A DNA stretch of 64,000 bases from Brevundimonas sp. SGAir0440. Lineage in GTDB: Bacteria; Pseudomonadota; Alphaproteobacteria; Caulobacterales; Caulobacteraceae. The notes under the pieces were generated by a model, which saw only the letters and a list, made by a program, of their open reading frames with translations, was not told the origin of the DNA and ran no database searches. The stretch's first letter is position 1, and each line of letters starts with the position of its first letter. A program made the translations under genes and the position numbers. The stretch lies in NCBI RefSeq assembly GCF_005484585.1, contig NZ_CP039435.1:744001-808000 (forward strand), read 5' to 3'. Shown piece after piece: positions 60,228-64,000 of the stretch.

Positions 60228-61028
60228 ATGTCGGACTGGCTTGCCGCCATCATCCTGGGTCTGGTCGAGGGGCTGACCGAGTTCATTCCGGTCTCGTCCA
60301 CCGGCCATATGCTGCTGCTGGGCCATTTCATGGGCTTCGAGAGCGCGGGCAAGACGTTCGAGATCGTGATCCAGCTGGGCGCCCTGCTGGCCATCGTCAG
60401 CGTCTATTTCAAAAAGCTGTGGACCCTGGCGACGCGCTGGCCCTTCGACGCCGAGGCGCGCCGATTTCTGATCGGCCTGCTGGTCGCCTTCGCGCCGGCC
60501 GTCGTGATCGGTTTCCTGGCCTATGACTTCATCAAGACGGTGCTGTTCGAGACGCCGCAGGTGGTGTGCATCGCCCTGATCGTCGGCGGGGTGATCCTGT
60601 TGCTGCTGGATCGGATGGACAAGACGCCCAGGTGGCTGGACGCCGAGGCCTATCCGATGCGCATCTATTTCCTGATCGGCCTGTTCCAGTGCCTGGCCAT
60701 GATCCCCGGCGTGTCGCGGTCCGGCGCCACCATCGCCGGCGGCCTACTGCTGAGAACCGACAAGCGGTCGGCGGCCGAGTTCAGTTTCTTTCTGGCCCTG
60801 CCCACCATGGGGGCGGCGGTGGCCTATGACCTGCTGAAGAACCACAAGACGCTGGATTTCAGCGACATCGGCCTGATCGTCGTGGGCTTCGTCGTGGCCT
60901 TCATCTCGGCCCTGGCGGTGGTGCGGTTCCTGCTCGATTTCGTGTCCAAGCGCGGCTTCGGCGTCTTCGCCTGGTGGCGGATCGTGGTCGGGGTCGTGGG
61001 GCTGGCGCTGTTGCAGGCGGGGTTCTGA
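60228..61028 (+). CDS. uppP: Undecaprenyl-diphosphatase UppP
   Basis: A 266-residue BacA/UppP integral membrane phosphatase that recycles undecaprenyl phosphate for peptidoglycan synthesis. The E-rich catalytic region [20 protein letters not shown] (about residues 11-30) and [35 protein letters not shown] (about 161-195) are characteristic. About eight hydrophobic segments are seen. ATG 60228 ([11 protein letters not shown]) starts within good distance of a GAGGG-like site. Confidence 0.95.
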   Translation: MSDWLAAIILGLVEGLTEFIPVSSTGHMLLLGHFMGFESAGKTFEIVIQLGALLAIVSVYFKKLWTLATRWPFDAEARRFLIGLLVAFAPAVVIGFLAYDFIKTVLFETPQVVCIALIVGGVILLLLDRMDKTPRWLDAEAYPMRIYFLIGLFQCLAMIPGVSRSGATIAGGLLLRTDKRSAAEFSFFLALPTMGAAVAYDLLKNHKTLDFSDIGLIVVGFVVAFISALAVVRFLLDFVSKRGFGVFAWWRIVVGVVGLALLQAGF

Positions 61029-61032
61029 GGCC

Positions 61033-61932
61033 ATGACCACGCTTCTGTATGGCCGCCCGCCGGTCGTCTTCGATCCGCCCGGCGACGCAATCCAGACCTC
61101 GCCCCTGATCCCGGACTCGGCTGCGCTGGAGGCGCAGGAACCGGGCTCGGCCGACAGCATCATGATCTACGCCCCGCCCGGCGTGCTGGAGCGGCGCTAC
61201 GTGCTGGCCCTGGCGCTGAAGGCGCTGAAAGTGGGGGGACAGCTGGACGTCATGGCGCCCAAGGACAAGGGCGGATCGCGCCTGGGCAAGGAGCTGAAGA
61301 CGTTCGGCCTGGAGGTCGCCGAGACCGCCAAGGCGCACCATCGTCGCTGCATCGTCATTCGACCCGAAACGGTCGAGGGGCTGGACGAAGCCATCGCCTC
61401 CGGCGGGCCGCAGATCGTGCCGGGACTGGAAGCCTGGTCGCAGCCCGGCGTGTTCGCCTGGGACCGGATCGATCCGGGTTCGGCGCTGCTGGCCGAACAC
61501 CTGCCGCCGATGAAGGGCGAGGGGGTCGATCTGGGCTGCGGCTATGGCGCGCTGTCGATCGTAGTGCTGCGCTCGCCCGCCGTGACCAAGCTGAAGATGG
61601 TCGATCTGGATCGCCGCGCCATCCAGGCCGCTCGCCGCAATATCGAGGACGACCGCGCCAAGGTGTGGTGGTCGGACGCCCGCACCCTGGACGCCAAGGG
61701 CGACAAGGATTTCGTGGTCAGCAATCCCCCCTTCCACGACGGCGGGGCCGAGGACAGGCGGCTGGGGCAGGCCTTTATCCGCAAGGCGGCCGAACTGCTG
61801 AAGAAGGGCGGCGTCGCCTGGGTCGTGGCCAACCGGCACCTGCCGTATGAGGCCGAGCTGAACGCGGCGTTCAAGCGGGTGCGGCTGGTCGCCGAGGCGG
61901 GCGGCTACAAGCTGTTCGAGGCGGTGAAGTGA
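61033..61932 (+). CDS. 16S rRNA methyltransferase, RsmC-like
   Basis: A 299-residue class I SAM methyltransferase. It has a degenerate N-terminal domain and a catalytic domain with VDLGCGYGALSIVVL, MVDLDRRAIQAARRNI, and the NPPF-type motif VSNPPFHDGG (about 233-242), which favours N2-guanine methylation like RsmC (G1207). It is followed by the RsuA-like synthase and both probably modify 16S rRNA. Length is between E. coli RsmC (343) and short types. Confidence 0.83.
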   Translation: MTTLLYGRPPVVFDPPGDAIQTSPLIPDSAALEAQEPGSADSIMIYAPPGVLERRYVLALALKALKVGGQLDVMAPKDKGGSRLGKELKTFGLEVAETAKAHHRRCIVIRPETVEGLDEAIASGGPQIVPGLEAWSQPGVFAWDRIDPGSALLAEHLPPMKGEGVDLGCGYGALSIVVLRSPAVTKLKMVDLDRRAIQAARRNIEDDRAKVWWSDARTLDAKGDKDFVVSNPPFHDGGAEDRRLGQAFIRKAAELLKKGGVAWVVANRHLPYEAELNAAFKRVRLVAEAGGYKLFEAVK

Positions 61933-61964
61933 CCGCGCTCAAGCAGTCCGAAGGGCGGTAGCGC

Positions 61965-62717
61965 ATGAAGAAAGTCCCGACGTCGAGGGTCGATCGTCTG
62001 CTGGGCTCGATGGGCTATGGATCCCGCGCCGAGATGGCGCGGATGGCCAAGGCGGGCGGCATCGTGCTGGACGGGACGGACCTGACGGACGTGTCCAAAC
62101 GCATCGCCGTGACGCCCGATCTGCCCGGCCGGATGGAGATCGACGGCGAGCCTCTGGACCCCGTGCAGGGTCTGGTGATCCTGCTGAACAAGCCGCTGGG
62201 CATGACCTGTTCCCACAAGGAAGAGGGGGCGCTGGTCTATGACATCCTGCCGGGGCGCTGGCGGGCGCGCGATCCCGCCATCTCGACCATCGGACGGCTG
62301 GACAAGCAGACGACGGGTCTGCTGCTGCTGACTGACGACGGCGATCTGCTGCACCGGGTGATCAGTCCCAAGCGCCATGTGGCCAAGGTTTACCGGGCGG
62401 GTCTGGCGCGGCCGCTGACCGGAACGGAAGGCGCGCTGTTCGCTTCGGGCGAGCTGGTGCTGGAGGGCGAGGACAAGCCGTTGGCGCCGGCGGTGCTGGA
62501 GGTGGTTTCGCCGACCGAGGCTCTGCTGACGGTGACGGAGGGGCGCTATCATCAGGTGCGCCGGATGTTCGCCGCCGCCGGCAACCACGTCGAAACCCTT
62601 CATCGCGAACAGCTGGGCGGACTGGTCCTGCCCGCCGATCTGGCGCCTGGTCAGTGGCGCCTCGCGACGGCGGACGAGGTCGCTTCGATCTTCACGGCGC
62701 CCGGGAGCGTGGGTTGA
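61965..62717 (+). CDS. rsuA: 16S rRNA pseudouridine synthase, RsuA-like
   Basis: A 250-residue pseudouridine synthase. The N-terminal S4 domain is RVDRLLGSMGYGSRAEMARMAKAGGIVLDG; the catalytic motif is STIGRLDKQTTGLLLLT with the catalytic Asp in GRLD. YRAGLARPL and EGRYHQVRRMFAAAGNHVETLHRE complete the RsuA/RluB/E fold. RsuA makes Psi516 in 16S rRNA; RluE or RluB are less likely given the S4 domain and length. It precedes trpF with a 40-base gap. Confidence 0.88.
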   Translation: MKKVPTSRVDRLLGSMGYGSRAEMARMAKAGGIVLDGTDLTDVSKRIAVTPDLPGRMEIDGEPLDPVQGLVILLNKPLGMTCSHKEEGALVYDILPGRWRARDPAISTIGRLDKQTTGLLLLTDDGDLLHRVISPKRHVAKVYRAGLARPLTGTEGALFASGELVLEGEDKPLAPAVLEVVSPTEALLTVTEGRYHQVRRMFAAAGNHVETLHREQLGGLVLPADLAPGQWRLATADEVASIFTAPGSVG

Positions 62718-62757
62718 GGCTCTTGACGCCTGCGGGATCGGACGCGCAGGTCGAGGG

Positions 62758-63399
62758 ATGACGACCAAGATCAAGATCTGCGGCCTGACCACGCCCGACA
62801 CGCTCAACGTCGCTCTGGTGGGCGGAGCGGATTTCGTGGGGGCGGTGGTGTTCCCCAAAAGCCCGCGCCATCTGGATCCCGAAACCGCCGCCGCCCTGTT
62901 CGAGCGGGCGCGGGGGCGGGCGAAGATCGTGGCGGTGACGGTCGATCCCGACGACGCCCTGCTGCAACAGATCGCCCGGACGCTAAGGCCCGACCTCATC
63001 CAGCTGCATGGGTCTGAGGCGCCGGCGCGGGCAGAGCGCGTGCGGGCGCTGACGGGGGCGGGTGTGATCAAGGCCCTACCCATCCGCCAGGCGGACGATT
63101 TCGCCGCCGCCGATGCGTGGGATGATCATGCCGATCATCTGATGTTCGACGCCAAGCCGCCGGAGGGGTCGGCGCTGCCCGGCGGGGTGGGGCACAGTTT
63201 TGACTGGACCCTGCTGTCGGGTCGCGCCTTTCGACATCCGTGGTTCCTGGCGGGCGGTCTGAACCCGGACAATGTGGCCGAGGCGCTGAGGATGACGGGC
63301 GTGCCCATGGTCGATGTGTCCTCTGGCGTGGAAAGCGCGCCGGGTGTTAAGGACGCCGACCGGATCGCGGCCTTCATCCAAAACGCGCGCCGGTCGTAA
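62758..63399 (+). CDS. trpF: Phosphoribosylanthranilate isomerase
   Basis: A 213-residue TIM-barrel isomerase of tryptophan synthesis. It opens with [14 protein letters not shown] (catalytic Cys), has [21 protein letters not shown], a catalytic Asp in MFDAKPPEG, and the phosphate site AGGLNPDNV and VDVSSGVES near the C-terminus. All match TrpF. It is followed by trpB, an arrangement typical of Caulobacterales trpFBA operons. Confidence 0.94.
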   Translation: MTTKIKICGLTTPDTLNVALVGGADFVGAVVFPKSPRHLDPETAAALFERARGRAKIVAVTVDPDDALLQQIARTLRPDLIQLHGSEAPARAERVRALTGAGVIKALPIRQADDFAAADAWDDHADHLMFDAKPPEGSALPGGVGHSFDWTLLSGRAFRHPWFLAGGLNPDNVAEALRMTGVPMVDVSSGVESAPGVKDADRIAAFIQNARRS

Positions 63400-63431
63400 T
63401 TGCGACGCCTCTCCGCGTGAAAGTCGAAACC

Positions 63432-64000
63432 GTGAACGCCCAGACCCCTATTCAAGCCGCCGATTCCACCCAGTCGCTGTCGAACGCCTACGCCTGGCCG
63501 GACGCGCAGGGTCGCTTCGGTCCGTATGGCGGTCAGTTTGTGGCCGAGACCCTGATGCCGCTGATCCATGAGCTGGACGCGGCCTACAAGGCGGCCAAGG
63601 CGGACCCCAGCTTCCAGGCCGAGCTGGACGGTTATCTGGAGCATTACGTCGGTCGCGAGAGCCCGCTGTATTTCGCCGAGCGCCTGACCGAACATTTCGG
63701 CGGGGCCAACATCTGGCTGAAGCGCGAGGACCTGAACCATACGGGCGCGCACAAGATCAACAACTGCATGGGCCAGATCCTGCTCGCCCGCCGCATGGGC
63801 AAGACGCGCATCATCGCCGAGACCGGCGCGGGGCAGCACGGCGTCGCCTCGGCGACCGTGTCGGCGCGGTTCGGCCTGCCCTGCACGGTCTATATGGGCG
63901 CGGTGGACGTGGAGCGGCAGCAGCCGAACGTGTTCCGCATGCGTCTGCTGGGTTCGGAAGTCTTCTCGGTCACGGCCGGCGCCGCGACCCTGAAGGACGC
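63432..64000 (+). CDS. trpB: Tryptophan synthase beta chain, truncated by the window
   Basis: The first 190 residues of TrpB, with the 3' end outside the window. GTG 63432 gives [14 protein letters not shown]; an in-frame GTG at 63417 is an alternative. [30 protein letters not shown] is the conserved TrpB start, and the PLP Lys is in [33 protein letters not shown] is the conserved SAM-like tunnel region. It follows trpF with about 30 bases, so they should be cotranscribed. Confidence 0.95.
   Translation, partial: MNAQTPIQAADSTQSLSNAYAWPDAQGRFGPYGGQFVAETLMPLIHELDAAYKAAKADPSFQAELDGYLEHYVGRESPLYFAERLTEHFGGANIWLKREDLNHTGAHKINNCMGQILLARRMGKTRIIAETGAGQHGVASATVSARFGLPCTVYMGAVDVERQQPNVFRMRLLGSEVFSVTAGAATLKD

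Noticed and set aside
1..64000. tRNA, rRNA or CRISPR loci
   Set aside because: I looked for tRNA T-arm type sequences, long rRNA-like stretches and regularly spaced repeats on both strands by eye and found none; a tRNA scan would be decisive.

Overview
This 64 kb window is chromosomal DNA of high GC content from an alphaproteobacterium of the order Caulobacterales, most likely Brevundimonas or a close relative. The evidence is the gene set: the cell-cycle regulator GcrA, the polarity factor PodJ, the FtsZ-binding glutathione-transferase homologue FzlA, a complete Cpa/Tad pilus locus in the Caulobacter order, and short CtrA-, DnaA- and CcrM-type motifs (GTTAACCAT-like, TGTCCACAG, GANTC) in front of the cell-cycle genes. 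Almost everything is coding and genes are packed tightly with ATGA or GTGA overlaps. I saw no rRNA, tRNA, CRISPR array, prophage or transposase. No gap between genes exceeds 300 bases.

Layout. 1-1949: a truncated tyrosine phosphatase overlapping pabB. 1953-13046: Flp/Tad pilus island, with two TadE-like genes and a CpaC-N-domain gene on the minus strand, then pilA, cpaA, cpaB, cpaC, cpaD, cpaE, cpaF, tadB and tadC on the plus strand. 13043-17435: an SRPBCC protein, a 2Fe-2S protein, an M20 amidohydrolase broken by a frameshift and a nonsense codon, an AT-richer orphan membrane protein, and dapE. 17502-23835: an MFS exporter, a dCTP deaminase, apaG, gcrA, an ABC-2 permease, an M28 peptidase and a YcxB-like protein. 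23927-27012: argD and argF separated by a long inverted repeat, then a PNPOx-like protein. 27229-31929: podJ, then a TauE/SafE exporter with its TIGR02186-type partner. 31913-35449: gluQRS, a ParDE toxin-antitoxin pair, AlkA-type glycosylase, a TRIC-like channel and an HNH endonuclease. 35572-42321: VanZ-like protein, the PdeM/Lhr DNA-damage pair and a divergent DinG-type helicase. 42323-45702: YbaK, DUF2125, a possible chorismate-mutase-like protein and hisC. 45736-49944: envelope genes (lipoprotein, MipA/OmpV, PlsC, DUF218, FtsX, FtsE). 50046-53310: zinc-ribbon protein, phosphoribosyltransferase, L21, L27 and a GNAT acetyltransferase. 53327-61028: small proteins, threonine ammonia-lyase, an FKBP isomerase, queG, DUF2239 and GIY-YIG genes, fzlA, a CDF transporter and uppP. 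61033-64000: rsmC-like and rsuA-like 16S rRNA modifiers, trpF, and the start of trpB.

Themes. The pilus locus encodes a nearly complete Tad machine: pilin, prepilin peptidase, secretin, pilotin-like lipoprotein, localisation ATPase, motor ATPase and two inner-membrane platform proteins. Cell-cycle and polarity control (gcrA, podJ, fzlA, ftsEX, uppP) is heavily represented, and gcrA and podJ share a distinctive upstream motif set. The most noteworthy observations are that shared promoter architecture, the doubly broken amidohydrolase, several inverted-repeat elements (one supplying the argF ribosome-binding site), and a paired operator-like repeat between the divergent DUF2239 and GIY-YIG genes. 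I did not find a clearly new multi-gene system.
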